This document shows positions 18,171 to 25,623 of a stretch of 32,099 bases of DNA, piece by piece. The position numbers and the translations under genes were made by a program. Each line of letters begins with the position of its first letter. Positions within the stretch are counted from its first letter, which is position 1. Source of the DNA: FEN-987 sp035524675 (GTDB lineage Archaea; Thermoproteota; Bathyarchaeia; 40CM-2-53-6). The notes under the pieces were generated by a model that saw nothing but the letters and a program-made list of their open reading frames with translations, was not told the DNA's origin and ran no database searches. The stretch lies in NCBI GenBank assembly GCA_035524675.1, contig DATKOK010000090.1, forward strand, positions 1 through 32,099, written 5' to 3'.

Positions 18171-18250
18171 GGCTCATTCCGATCCGAATCTAAAGATGGG
18201 TCATACCGGGAACTAATACTACTAAAAGTTTGTCTGAGTAGTAATTGTTG

Positions 18251-18269
18251 CGTCTGTTGACGACAGACG
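18251..18269 (-). terminator. Hairpin between peroxiredoxin and nuoB
   Basis: A perfect 7-bp stem CGTCTGT / ACAGACG with a 5-base loop begins eight bases after the peroxiredoxin stop. A short T-run (CTTTT) lies about 25 bases further on the minus strand. It may end the regulator-peroxiredoxin transcript, or act in the nuoB 5' region. Confidence 0.35.
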
Positions 18270-18276
18270 TAATGCG

Positions 18277-18744
18277 CTAAGATAATTCTTTGAGGGCTGC
18301 TGCAACTTCTGACGTGTGCACGTTGACATCGACTTTCGGGAATATCTTCGCTATCTTGCCTTTCTTGTCGATTATGAAGGTGACTCTGCTGGCTGACCCT
18401 CCACCTTCTTTCAGCACTCCGTAAGCATTTGCTATTCGTTTTTCCTTGTCACTCAGAAGAGGAAACGGTAAGTGGTACTTGTCTCTAAACTTCTTGTGCG
18501 AGTCAACACTGTCGAGGCTTACACCAATTATTTCTGCACCCAAGCCTTCGAGAGATTTGATATTGTCTCTGAAGTTGCATGCTTCCTTGGTGCATCCTGG
18601 TGTGTCGTCTTTCGGGTAGAAGTAGAGGACGACGTTCTTTTTTCCAATGAACTCCTTTAGAGAAAGCTTTGAACCGTCTGCTGTTAAGGCTTCAAAGCTG
18701 GGTGCGTTCTCTCCCTGTTTGATTGTAATACTCGTGTTACACAC
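18277..18744 (-). CDS. bcp: Peroxiredoxin, Bcp/PrxQ type
   Basis: A thiol peroxidase of 155 aa that reduces hydrogen and organic peroxides. The peroxidatic Cys51 and resolving Cys56 are visible in TPGCTKEACNFRD, the four-residue spacing of the PrxQ/Bcp subclass. The preceding FYPKDD and the later SDKEKRIANAYGV fit the family. The start is a GTG at 18744 (MCNTSITIKQGENAPSF); no ATG lies nearby. It starts nine bases after the HTH regulator stop and is probably cotranscribed with it, suggesting redox-responsive control. Confidence 0.93.
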   Translation of the reverse strand: MCNTSITIKQGENAPSFEALTADGSKLSLKEFIGKKNVVLYFYPKDDTPGCTKEACNFRDNIKSLEGLGAEIIGVSLDSVDSHKKFRDKYHLPFPLLSDKEKRIANAYGVLKEGGGSASRVTFIIDKKGKIAKIFPKVDVNVHTSEVAAALKELS

Positions 18745-18753
18745 CTGATCCTG

Positions 18754-19137
18754 TTACTGTTCACAGACGTGGCATGAGTTCACATCGAATTCCGGTTCAA
18801 GTCGTTTGTGTAGGTCGCACATGTAGCGGTTGCGTCGGACATATTCGCATGCGGCTTCTATTTTGCCCATTACGTCAGCTGGTTCTGCTTTGTGAGTTGA
18901 AACCATGTCTGCGATCTCGCTTGTTGCCTGCTCTATCTCCTTGATGCCGCCTAGGCGTATTGCCGCGCCGCGTTTCTGATGCAAATATTTGCTCACCGCA
19001 GGCTGGGTCACTCCGAGGAGTTTTGCGGCTTCCTGCTGGGTCATATCGTGTTCTTCAACGAGCCGTCTAACGATAAGGGCTCGTATTGCTGGTATGACCG
19101 ATTTTGAGGCTAATTCTTCAGGGAGTATCATTGGCAT
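18754..19137 (-). CDS. HTH regulator with C-terminal Cys cluster, probable redox sensor
   Basis: A 127-aa DNA-binding protein. An XRE-like helix-turn-helix lies at about residues 33-54 (TQQEAAKLLGVTQPAVSKYL). The C-terminal half holds Cys97, Cys107, His110, Cys122 and Cys125, ending SCHVCEQ, which could bind zinc or an Fe-S cluster, or form disulfides. It resembles the archaeal predicted regulator group COG2522, as recalled rather than searched. It heads a two-gene operon with the peroxiredoxin. Sensing of peroxide or metal by the Cys cluster is inferred from this pairing. An ATG at 19131 is an alternative start. Confidence 0.85.
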   Translation of the reverse strand: MPMILPEELASKSVIPAIRALIVRRLVEEHDMTQQEAAKLLGVTQPAVSKYLHQKRGAAIRLGGIKEIEQATSEIADMVSTHKAEPADVMGKIEAACEYVRRNRYMCDLHKRLEPEFDVNSCHVCEQ

Positions 19138-19168
19138 AACGCTGGTCTCAACCCAAATTATGACACAC

Positions 19169-19180
19169 GTTATATAAACA
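19169..19180 (-). promoter_or_regulatory. TATA box and near-palindrome upstream of the HTH-peroxiredoxin operon
   Basis: The minus strand reads TGTTTATATAAC, with TTTATATA about 34-41 bases before the ATG at 19137, predicting a leader of about 10 bases. The sequence is close to a palindrome (GTT..ATATA..AAC), so the regulator could bind over its own TATA box. Confidence 0.55.
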
Positions 19181-19200
19181 TGCTACGTCCCGTTTCAAAC

Positions 19201-20673
19201 TCAGATTCTTTCTTGTGACTCGCTGGGGAGGAGTATGTCATGTGGTGCGGCCTCCTCGCCTCCTGATGGGCTTAGCGCAGCCAGCCGTGCTTTTCTCCAT
19301 AACTCTTGGATGTTACCCGCTCCGGCATAGCCCATGGATGCTCTGAGCCCCGATGCCAGTTCCTCTAAGACGATGCTTACTTCTCCCTTGTAGGGGACCC
19401 AGCCTTCCACTCCTTCCGCTACTCCCTTGGATGGCATCCCGTAGCGATCCAAAGAGTAGCGTTTCTCCCTGGCACCTGGGCTGCCCATTCCGCGATATTG
19501 TTTGTAGTACCTTCCTCCAATAGTGATCAGCGTACCGGGTGACTCTCTGCATCGAGCGAATAGATTTCCAATCATTACCGCAGAGGCGCCTGCGATTAGT
19601 GCAATTGCAACGTCTCCAGAGCCCCTGATGCCTCCATCAGCGATAACTGGGATATTCGCAGCATATTTTGCAACGGCATCTGCTACTTGTGCAGTAGCGA
19701 AGAGTGTAGGTGAGCCAGCTTTTGTCACCTCAGTGGTTGTGCAGATCGATCCAGATCCTATTCCCACGCGGAAACCACTTATCTTCTCCAATTCGGTTAT
19801 CGCATCTTCCGCTGCGTCGTATGTTCCAATGTTTCCGACGATCACCTCGGCGGACACTTCATTCATGAGCTTCTTTGTTGCTGAGAACACATTCGCATTA
19901 TGAAAATGAGACACGTCAGTGACTAGGATGTCTGCGGATCCGTCGAGCTTCCTGGCGCGATCTAGATCAAAAGGTGACACGGCTGCGGCGCAGAGTAATT
20001 GTCCGTTCTCATCACGGACTGCATCTGGGTACTGCCCCCTCAGGAGGATATCCTTGAATGTAATCAAGCCGGCTAGTTCGCCTGTTTTGTTTACTATCGG
20101 CAGCTTTTCGATCTTGTGATCGTGAAGAAGTCGCTGCGCTTCCTCGATAGTGATTCCTTCTTCTGCTTTGACCACATTCTTCGTCATGACTTGTTCCACA
20201 GATAGCGTTTCTGAAGCAAACCGTACGTCTCTGCCAGTTGCTATTCCAACTAGCCTATTCTTGTCGACTACTGGTAATCCTGAAATGTTGTGTTTCTCCA
20301 TAAGTGAAAGTGCAGTTCCGACAGTGTCTCGGGGCGTAACCGTGAATACGTCCCTGATGATTAGCGCCTCTGCTCTCTTAACACGTTTCACCATGTCCAC
20401 CTGTTCCTCTACTGAACAGTTTCTGTGAATCACTCCTAGCCCTCCACGTCGTGCGATTGCGATTGCCATATCGCTTTCAGTAACCGTGTCCATTGGTGAA
20501 GAGACAAATGGAACGTTGAGTGAGCGAAGTTTGGTCACTTTGGTTTTCACGTCAACCTCGCTAGGTTCAATTTCTGCTCGGCCGGGAAGAATCATGACGT
20601 CACGAAAAGTGAGCGCGATTCGAATGTTTTCGAACTTTTCCAGGAACCTGCTCTTTGAGGTTTCGGCCTTCAA
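19201..20673 (-). CDS. guaB: Inosine-5'-monophosphate dehydrogenase (IMPDH)
   Basis: It oxidises IMP to XMP, the committed step of GMP synthesis. The protein has 490 aa. Two CBS domains are inserted at about residues 101-212. The catalytic loop is GIGSGSICTTTEVTKAG with nucleophile Cys311. The phosphate-site ADGGIRGSGDVAIALIAGA and flap YKQYRGMGSPGA are present, and the DRY and EGVEGWVPYKG segments support IMPDH rather than GMP reductase. The residue after CTT is Thr where Arg is common. The start is a TTG at 20673: no ATG lies nearby, and the TATA-like box at 20705-20714 gives a short leader to this position. Confidence 0.92.
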   Translation of the reverse strand: MKAETSKSRFLEKFENIRIALTFRDVMILPGRAEIEPSEVDVKTKVTKLRSLNVPFVSSPMDTVTESDMAIAIARRGGLGVIHRNCSVEEQVDMVKRVKRAEALIIRDVFTVTPRDTVGTALSLMEKHNISGLPVVDKNRLVGIATGRDVRFASETLSVEQVMTKNVVKAEEGITIEEAQRLLHDHKIEKLPIVNKTGELAGLITFKDILLRGQYPDAVRDENGQLLCAAAVSPFDLDRARKLDGSADILVTDVSHFHNANVFSATKKLMNEVSAEVIVGNIGTYDAAEDAITELEKISGFRVGIGSGSICTTTEVTKAGSPTLFATAQVADAVAKYAANIPVIADGGIRGSGDVAIALIAGASAVMIGNLFARCRESPGTLITIGGRYYKQYRGMGSPGAREKRYSLDRYGMPSKGVAEGVEGWVPYKGEVSIVLEELASGLRASMGYAGAGNIQELWRKARLAALSPSGGEEAAPHDILLPSESQERI

Positions 20674-20704
20674 GATCCGATCCTACTCTGCTACTATACG
20701 GGAT

Positions 20705-20714
20705 GAGATTTAAG
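20705..20714 (-). promoter_or_regulatory. TATA-like box for guaB
   Basis: The minus strand reads CTTAAATCTC about 36 bases before the TTG start of guaB. This predicts a leader of about 10-12 bases and supports the non-ATG start. Confidence 0.45.
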
Positions 20715-20730
20715 TTATGATCAATCGGTT

Positions 20731-21489
20731 TCAGAACTCGAAATGGTCCATATCGTTTGCTACCGTAACCTTGTTCCCGAATGATTTGGAAGCTTGTTCG
20801 CAGAACTCCACCTCCCTATGATCATTCGGCGGAGGCACGTGAAATAGGACAAGCTGCTTTGCATTGGCTTCATGCCCAACTTGCCCCGCAACACTCGCCG
20901 TTGAATGGCGGGTCAGCTTAGCGATTTCGACTTGATCTTCGAGGAATGTTGCTTCATGCACGAACAAATCGGCTGCTCTCGCGAGTTTCGCCACCTGTGG
21001 ACAGTAGGTTGTATCTGCGCTATAACAGAACGAGCTGCCTGATTCTGAATCCACTCGGAAAGCTAATGTCGGAATCGAGTGGATGGTGGCACATGTAGAT
21101 ACGTTTTCGATTTTCGCTCCGAAATCAAGCTCGTGGGCAGTCAACGGGAACTTGAAAAAGTTGGTTGGGGTCCTCGTATATTCTTGCAGTACTTGGAACG
21201 TCTCCTTGAATCCTGGCGGGCCAAAAATTGCGAGTTCTTCTTGCCGTCCATCTATCTGGACCGCCCATAGAAAGGGGATGAGGTCAGAGATATGGTCCGC
21301 GTGAAGGTGTGAAATTAGAATGCGTCTTATCCGAGATGGGTTAACTCCCGAAATCCTGAGGTTGCGTAGCGATCCAGGTCCGATATCGATTAAGGTCGAT
21401 TCGTCGAGCAGAATGGAGGGACAGGCGCGTTTGGCGCTTACCGCGGACCCGCCGGATCCCAGGAAGAGAAGCCTCAATCTCGTACTCAC
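20731..21489 (-). CDS. Metallo-beta-lactamase-fold hydrolase, RNase Z-like
   Basis: A zinc hydrolase of 252 aa from the GTG at 21489. The N-terminal strand-loop RLRLLFLGSGGSA and the HLHADH zinc motif (about residues 61-66) are present. Later ligands appear in HSIPTLAFRV, CYSADTTYC, LFVHEATF and RHSTASVAGQVG, the last two typical of RNase Z/ElaC-like enzymes. It could be tRNA 3'-end RNase Z or a related cyclic-phosphodiesterase-type enzyme; no long exosite insertion was recognised. The frame is open to a GTG at 21546, but that falls on the TATA-like element shared with rps12, so the later start is preferred. Confidence 0.85.
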   Translation of the reverse strand: MSTRLRLLFLGSGGSAVSAKRACPSILLDESTLIDIGPGSLRNLRISGVNPSRIRRILISHLHADHISDLIPFLWAVQIDGRQEELAIFGPPGFKETFQVLQEYTRTPTNFFKFPLTAHELDFGAKIENVSTCATIHSIPTLAFRVDSESGSSFCYSADTTYCPQVAKLARAADLFVHEATFLEDQVEIAKLTRHSTASVAGQVGHEANAKQLVLFHVPPPNDHREVEFCEQASKSFGNKVTVANDMDHFEF

Positions 21490-21544
21490 CTTACCGGCCG
21501 AATGTTTTCGGCATGAATATGGGTTAGGGTGGAGTGCGATAAGC

Positions 21545-21553
21545 ACTTATACC
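21545..21553. promoter_or_regulatory. Compact TATA region between rps12 and the metallo-hydrolase
   Basis: ACTTATACC reads as CTTATA for rps12 (start 21588, about 40 bases away) and as GGTATAAG on the minus strand for the metallo-hydrolase (start about 58 bases away). One near-symmetric element may serve both divergent genes. Confidence 0.4.
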
Positions 21554-21587
21554 GCAACTCTAACGTTGACCCACCTCCATCAGAATA

Positions 21588-22040
21588 ATGAGTGACTCGA
21601 GTTTGACAAAAGGCGCTTCAGGACTACTAGCTGCAAGGAAGACGAGCAGTGACAGAAGCCGCTTCAGATGGCACTATCGTCCTTACAAACGTCGAATGCT
21701 AGGATTGGACTACAAAGCCGACCCTTTGCAGGGTGCCCCGCAAGGGAGAGGCATTGTTCTCGAGAAGGTTGGAGTCGAATCGAGGCAGCCTAACAGCGCC
21801 GTGCGGAAAGCTGTGCGAGTTCAACTCATCAAGAATGGGAAGGTCATCACCGCATTCGTCCCTGGCGACGGTGCTCTGAACTTCATAGATGAGCATGATG
21901 AAGTCCTGATTGAGGGAATTGGCGGCGCAGAAGGTAAAGCAATGGGTGATATCCCTGGAATACGATACAAGGTCTACGCCATCAATTCAGTATCCCTCGA
22001 CGCATTAATGAAGGGAAAGAAAGAGAAACCTAGACGATAA
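21588..22040 (+). CDS. rps12: Ribosomal protein S12 (uS12)
   Basis: The decoding-centre small-subunit protein, 150 aa, typical of archaeal/eukaryotic uS12 length. Conserved stretches include QPNSAVRKAVRVQLIKNGK and VPGDGALNFIDEHDEVLIEG, which carry the loops near the A site. In archaea it normally follows nusA and precedes rps7. Here nusA lies 14.4 kb upstream behind a minus-strand block, the neighbour downstream is convergent, and no rps7 is in the window. It has its own TATA-like element and an ATG start. Confidence 0.96.
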   Translation: MSDSSLTKGASGLLAARKTSSDRSRFRWHYRPYKRRMLGLDYKADPLQGAPQGRGIVLEKVGVESRQPNSAVRKAVRVQLIKNGKVITAFVPGDGALNFIDEHDEVLIEGIGGAEGKAMGDIPGIRYKVYAINSVSLDALMKGKKEKPRR

Positions 22041-22148
22041 GTATCCTGACTCACGTTCCACGAGATACGGAACTGATACTGCAATTAACAAGACTCAAGT
22101 CTATAGTGCTACTGCATATCGTGTTTAATCTTGGAAGAATTGTATATT

Positions 22149-23183
22149 CTACTCGAACAGTGCTAACAGGGTACTGTCTGCAAGTTCTCCACTAGTGCCG
22201 TTCACGATAACTTCTCGAGGAACGAGGCCTTTCTGGATGGGTATCCTGATCAAGGGCACGTAAATTCGCTTGAGTTCAGTTACTTGTAGTCTATTGCTTA
22301 GGATTTGTTTGAATCTCTCAGGCATTCGGATAACATGCTCTCTAAATTCTGCGAGAACCGTTTCTTTAGAGATAGTCGACTCGCGAACGCGGAGCTTCGC
22401 ACCTTTCACTTTGAGCTGTGAATGGTCGAAGATTCTCTTAGATCTCCATGACGTAAGCGCCAACTCATCGTCTTGAGCTAACTTCTTTCCACTGCCTGAT
22501 ACGACTAGTTCTCCGTCAGACCTTGTGCGGGCTAACTCAGTAACATCGTTGACTACGAAGTATTTCGATTCGCTTGACAGAAAACCACCTAACCTTTGGA
22601 ACCGTTCCAATATGAGAGACGGGACAAAGCTCCTGTGTTTCTTTTCGAGGATTAGGTCTCTGCTCTTGCCTTCGACTTCAACCCCTACTACGTCTTCGTT
22701 GACTTTGATCTTGTAAGCATCGGTTCTCAAGTAGTAGCATTCGTGGAATCCTTTGACTTTCCAGATTGGAACGTATTCGACCGTTGCAGGGCCGACCAGC
22801 TTAATCTCGCTCTTGCGTCGCAAGAGTGAATCGCTGATTTTTTCTCTAAGCTTTCTGTTTGACGATATTGCCACGTCAATTGAACGCTTTACGGAAACGG
22901 GGTCAATCTTGTAGACATATTCAATTAGTTGCGTTGCGTCCCAACCATTCCCCGTCCTTAACCCTTTGACCTCTTTCGTTTCAGACGCAATCTCTCCTAT
23001 CTGCTGCAGACGGCTCGATAAGTATTCTTCGAGAGCAATCGATTCGGGATCCTCATCGCCCCTTGGTGTCTCGTTTTCCTCATCTTTGACTGGTGGTGCA
23101 CCTGCATGAATGGCATCTTCCAGTTCGCGTTTAGCACGGCCTAGTCCCGATAATATCTCATCAAACTGATCGTTGCCATCCAT
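22149..23183 (-). CDS. Unknown cytoplasmic protein with two YVP-type repeats
   Basis: A 344-aa protein with no family I recognise. It has an acidic N-terminal region (about residues 30-56) and no signal peptide or membrane segment. Two similar stretches are visible: VEYVPIWKVKGF followed by VNEDVVGVEVEGKSRDL (about 135-176), and RIYVPLIRIPIQKG followed by REVIVNGTSGELADS (about 306-337), suggesting a duplicated beta-rich unit. I chose the ATG at 23183; the TTG at 23192 is weaker. It begins ten bases after the secreted-protein stop, so the two are probably one operon. It may be the cytoplasmic partner of the surface module. Confidence 0.75.
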   Translation of the reverse strand: MDGNDQFDEILSGLGRAKRELEDAIHAGAPPVKDEENETPRGDEDPESIALEEYLSSRLQQIGEIASETKEVKGLRTGNGWDATQLIEYVYKIDPVSVKRSIDVAISSNRKLREKISDSLLRRKSEIKLVGPATVEYVPIWKVKGFHECYYLRTDAYKIKVNEDVVGVEVEGKSRDLILEKKHRSFVPSLILERFQRLGGFLSSESKYFVVNDVTELARTRSDGELVVSGSGKKLAQDDELALTSWRSKRIFDHSQLKVKGAKLRVRESTISKETVLAEFREHVIRMPERFKQILSNRLQVTELKRIYVPLIRIPIQKGLVPREVIVNGTSGELADSTLLALFE

Positions 23184-23192
23184 CAACCTCAA

Positions 23193-24329
23193 TCATCCTC
23201 CAGCCAGCGCAAATTGGGCTTTCGCGCTTGTGAGAAATGTACCGCCTTGCGAGATAAGTTTGTCAGATACGAGTGCATTGGCGGCATATATCCCGCGTGG
23301 CAAGTTTGCCGAGGCCGTGAATTCGAATGTCACCTTAACGGACGTTCCCGTGTCTAATTTTGAGATTTGCGTTTGAACGGATCGAGGCGTACCGTTGGGA
23401 TCGAGTATTTGGAGCCAAATCACACCTTGGAAGGGTGCACCGTTATTCTGCAAGATCACCCATACTAAGATGGTCTGACCGACGGAGAAAACTCCAGACG
23501 GATTCCCCGATGTGTCCGTGAAGTACACTTGTGAAATCACAACACTCGGTGTCAATGAAGAACCAACTACGAATGTGGTATGAGTTGTTGCGCCATCGTA
23601 TCCAGACTTGGATGACGAAACGAATACCGAGTATGTTCCAGGCGTAGCTCCTGGACCAATCCACACTTCACACTGGTAAATGCCCGCATCATCTGTTAGA
23701 TTATTCACGAGTATCAGTTGCGCACCCGTTGGGTCATCGACCTGGATGGACACGCCAGCGCCTCCGATGGCGTCGCCAGAAGCGTCTGAAATGTGACCGC
23801 GAACTTTCACGGTGGCATTTGGCTCATAGAAGTGTTGATCGGTATCGACACTCAAAGAGAGGAAGCCTGCAGAGGTGGTTGTAGTCGTTTGATTCGTGGT
23901 AGTGTTGGGTGTTAGCTGGAGGTTGATGTATGCTGGGTACTCTTCACCATTAAGGAGTGCGACGATCGTGACGTTGTAATTGCCCGCGGGTGTACCTGTT
24001 GAGGTTACAATCGTGACCGTAGAGTGGAATTGGGGATTAGCGACTCCTGTTTGTGGAGCGAAGATTGCGTTACTGCTAGGTGGCACGTCTCGAGCTACAA
24101 GGAGGACATTTGCCACGCCGGCTTGGTTGATGTCTATGTTGAATTTCGCGTAATTTCCTTCAACTATCGTTTGCGTTGAGGGGGTTATCCGGAATGTTGG
24201 CTGCGTGACGGCGCTGTTGGCGAATGCGAATTGTAATGAAATTCCACTTAGTTGGACTAGTGACAAAGCGGCAATTATCGCAAGACTCACTGCCATAGTA
24301 GTTCTTGCGCGGTTTGTCAAGTCCGCCAC
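23193..24329 (-). CDS. Secreted multi-domain Ig-like/CARDB-like surface protein
   Basis: About 378 aa, with a signal peptide (n-region RAR, hydrophobic core MAVSLAIIAALSLV, end near FAFA). The exported part appears to hold three beta-sandwich domains (about residues 46-140, 158-256 and 263-356), with a Thr-rich linker NTTTNQTTTTT after the first. The second resembles a macroglobulin MG2-type domain and the third a CARDB-type domain. Several N-x-S/T sites suggest glycosylation. No C-terminal anchor is seen. The frame is open to an ATG at 24344, but the TATA box at 24351-24360 predicts transcription from about 24330, so I prefer the GTG at 24329; TTG 24320 and ATG 24296 are alternatives. Function unknown. 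Confidence 0.75.
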   Translation of the reverse strand: MADLTNRARTTMAVSLAIIAALSLVQLSGISLQFAFANSAVTQPTFRITPSTQTIVEGNYAKFNIDINQAGVANVLLVARDVPPSSNAIFAPQTGVANPQFHSTVTIVTSTGTPAGNYNVTIVALLNGEEYPAYINLQLTPNTTTNQTTTTTSAGFLSLSVDTDQHFYEPNATVKVRGHISDASGDAIGGAGVSIQVDDPTGAQLILVNNLTDDAGIYQCEVWIGPGATPGTYSVFVSSSKSGYDGATTHTTFVVGSSLTPSVVISQVYFTDTSGNPSGVFSVGQTILVWVILQNNGAPFQGVIWLQILDPNGTPRSVQTQISKLDTGTSVKVTFEFTASANLPRGIYAANALVSDKLISQGGTFLTSAKAQFALAGG

Positions 24330-24350
24330 GCCATTAACGATCATAAGTTT

Positions 24351-24430
24351 CTTATATAAGTGTTTGTGAGTAGCACAAAACTACACCAATATTGGTGTCT
24401 AAGTGTAGCGCTCACAAACTTTCATATAGC
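24351..24430. promoter_or_regulatory. Symmetric divergent promoter/operator with co-axial palindromes
   Basis: This region separates the secreted-protein operon (-) from the wHTH-ParA operon (+). CTTATATAAG (24351-24360) and TTCATATAGC (24421-24430) are TATA-like boxes for the two directions. Between them, GTTTGTGAG (24362-24370) and CTCACAAAC (24411-24419) form a 9-bp inverted repeat. In the middle, ACACCAATATTGGTGT (24383-24398) is a perfect 16-bp palindrome. All three pairs share the centre 24390.5. This is the layout expected of an operator bound by a dimeric regulator, most likely the adjacent wHTH protein. Confidence 0.75.
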
Positions 24431-24461
24431 GGGGGTATTGCCATAAGCTTGTGGCCTTCCC

Positions 24462-24830
24462 GTGAGCAACAAGAGTTGGGATCCTGCGGTGGTTGACTTG
24501 CTCAGGAAGCTTAATCGCAATTTGGAGGTCGTATCGAGGAAGTTGGATAAGTTGATTGAGGTTGAGCGGTCTGGCGCGCGGTTTTCTCGTCCTAGCGTTG
24601 AGGTGCCGGAGGGTACTCCGCTTGACGTTACGACTTTGCTGTCACTTCCTGATCATTTGAGGAAGTCGGCGTTGGCTCTCTCGAGCTTGGGTGAGGGAAC
24701 GGCGACGGATCTTTCGAAGGAGACCTCGAGGGTGAGGGCTGTGGAGAGCGATTATCTGAATCAGCTCGTCTCGATGGGTTTAATCAAGAAGAAGCGTAAG
24801 GGTAGAGATGTTTACTTCTACATAGAATGA
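24462..24830 (+). CDS. Winged-helix DNA-binding protein with N-terminal coiled coil
   Basis: A 122-aa protein. Residues about 8-36 (VVDLLRKLNRNLEVVSRKLDKLIEV) have coiled-coil character. After a Pro-rich linker, residues about 58-122 form a MarR/ArsR-like winged helix: LPDHLRKSALALSSLGEGTA is helix 1 and the turn, and MGLIKKKRKGRDVYFYIE is the wing. The GTG at 24462 is the start, about 32-40 bases after the rightward TATA box. It is followed after 15 bases by the ParA-like ATPase. A dimeric repressor acting on the palindrome next to it is a natural inference. Third codon positions are unusually rich in G and T compared with later + strand genes. Confidence 0.8.
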   Translation: MSNKSWDPAVVDLLRKLNRNLEVVSRKLDKLIEVERSGARFSRPSVEVPEGTPLDVTTLLSLPDHLRKSALALSSLGEGTATDLSKETSRVRAVESDYLNQLVSMGLIKKKRKGRDVYFYIE

Positions 24831-24845
24831 TGGTGAGTTTGAGAT

Positions 24846-25619
24846 TTGACAAAGACAATGGCTTTCCATTCGTATAAAGGAGGGACGGGGAAGACCTCCC
24901 TCGTTGTTAATCTTGGAGCGCTCTACGCGAAGCAGGGTGCTAACGTCTGTATCCTCGACTACGATTTCCGTGCACCAAGCCTCAATGTGCTGTTCAAAGC
25001 TAAGCCGAAGTTGTGGTTGAACGATTACCTGGACGGAAGATGCGACATCAACGATACCATTATCGACGAATCAACGAAGTATGATCTCAGGGGGAAACTC
25101 TGGGTAGGCTTCGCCAACCCCTCGTTGGAAGCGTTGAAGGATGTGATGAGCAAAGACCGCCGCTGGGAAGTCAAAGCCCTCTCTAAGACTCTAGCTGGTA
25201 AGAAAGAGATCATTGAAGAGAAGAAGGTAGATTACGTGATATTCGACACAAGCCCCGGCGCACAGTACTCCTCCATCAACGCCCTGGCTGGAGCAGACTT
25301 AGTATCCCTAGTAATGAAAGCAGACGAATTCGACCTGGAGGGAACCAAAGAACTCTCGAAAGGAGTTTACGAAGCGCTAGGCCGAAAATCAGGAGTCGTC
25401 CTGAACAAGATCCCCCTCGAACAAATCGCAGCAAGCGGCGGAAAAGAAAAATTCGGCAAGGAGATCGAAGCTAACGTCGGCCTACCACTAGTCGGCGTAA
25501 TCCCCTGCATGTGCGAACTCATGGCAGCAGGAGGAAAAAGCATCTACACACTGGACAAACCCGATCATGCCTTCAGCAGAGCAATCGGTGAAATCGCCGA
25601 CGCGATGAAGACCATGTAA
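24846..25619 (+). CDS. ParA/MinD-family ATPase
   Basis: A deviant Walker A ATPase of 257 aa. HSYKGGTGKTSLVVN near the N terminus carries the signature lysine of the ParA/MinD/SIMIBI class. DYDFRAPSL is the switch I region, and DYVIFDTSPG the Walker B/switch II strand. Such ATPases move or position DNA, divisomes, chemoreceptors or surface organelles. No C-terminal membrane-targeting helix is obvious, though the end IGEIADAMKTM is short and amphipathic. The TTG at 24846 keeps the first strand intact; ATG 24858 is the alternative. It is cotranscribed with the wHTH gene, not with a ParB, so plasmid-style partition is unlikely. It ends four bases from the convergent membrane protein. Confidence 0.88.
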   Translation: MTKTMAFHSYKGGTGKTSLVVNLGALYAKQGANVCILDYDFRAPSLNVLFKAKPKLWLNDYLDGRCDINDTIIDESTKYDLRGKLWVGFANPSLEALKDVMSKDRRWEVKALSKTLAGKKEIIEEKKVDYVIFDTSPGAQYSSINALAGADLVSLVMKADEFDLEGTKELSKGVYEALGRKSGVVLNKIPLEQIAASGGKEKFGKEIEANVGLPLVGVIPCMCELMAAGGKSIYTLDKPDHAFSRAIGEIADAMKTM

Positions 25620-25623
25620 CCAT

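Noticed and set aside
21490..21546. Longer start of the metallo-hydrolase at 21546
   Set aside because: The added residues fall on the TATA-like element and do not resemble the family N terminus, which begins at the RLRLLFLGSGGS strand.
24351..24430. CRISPR or iteron-type replication origin
   Set aside because: There is only one inverted repeat set, no spaced direct repeats and no AT-rich unwinding region or Cdc6/Orc gene nearby; a divergent operator explains it better.
24846..25619. ParA-like gene as part of a plasmid or chromosome ParAB partition system
   Set aside because: No ParB-like gene or repeated parS-like sites are near. The partner gene encodes a wHTH with one strong palindrome at its own promoter.
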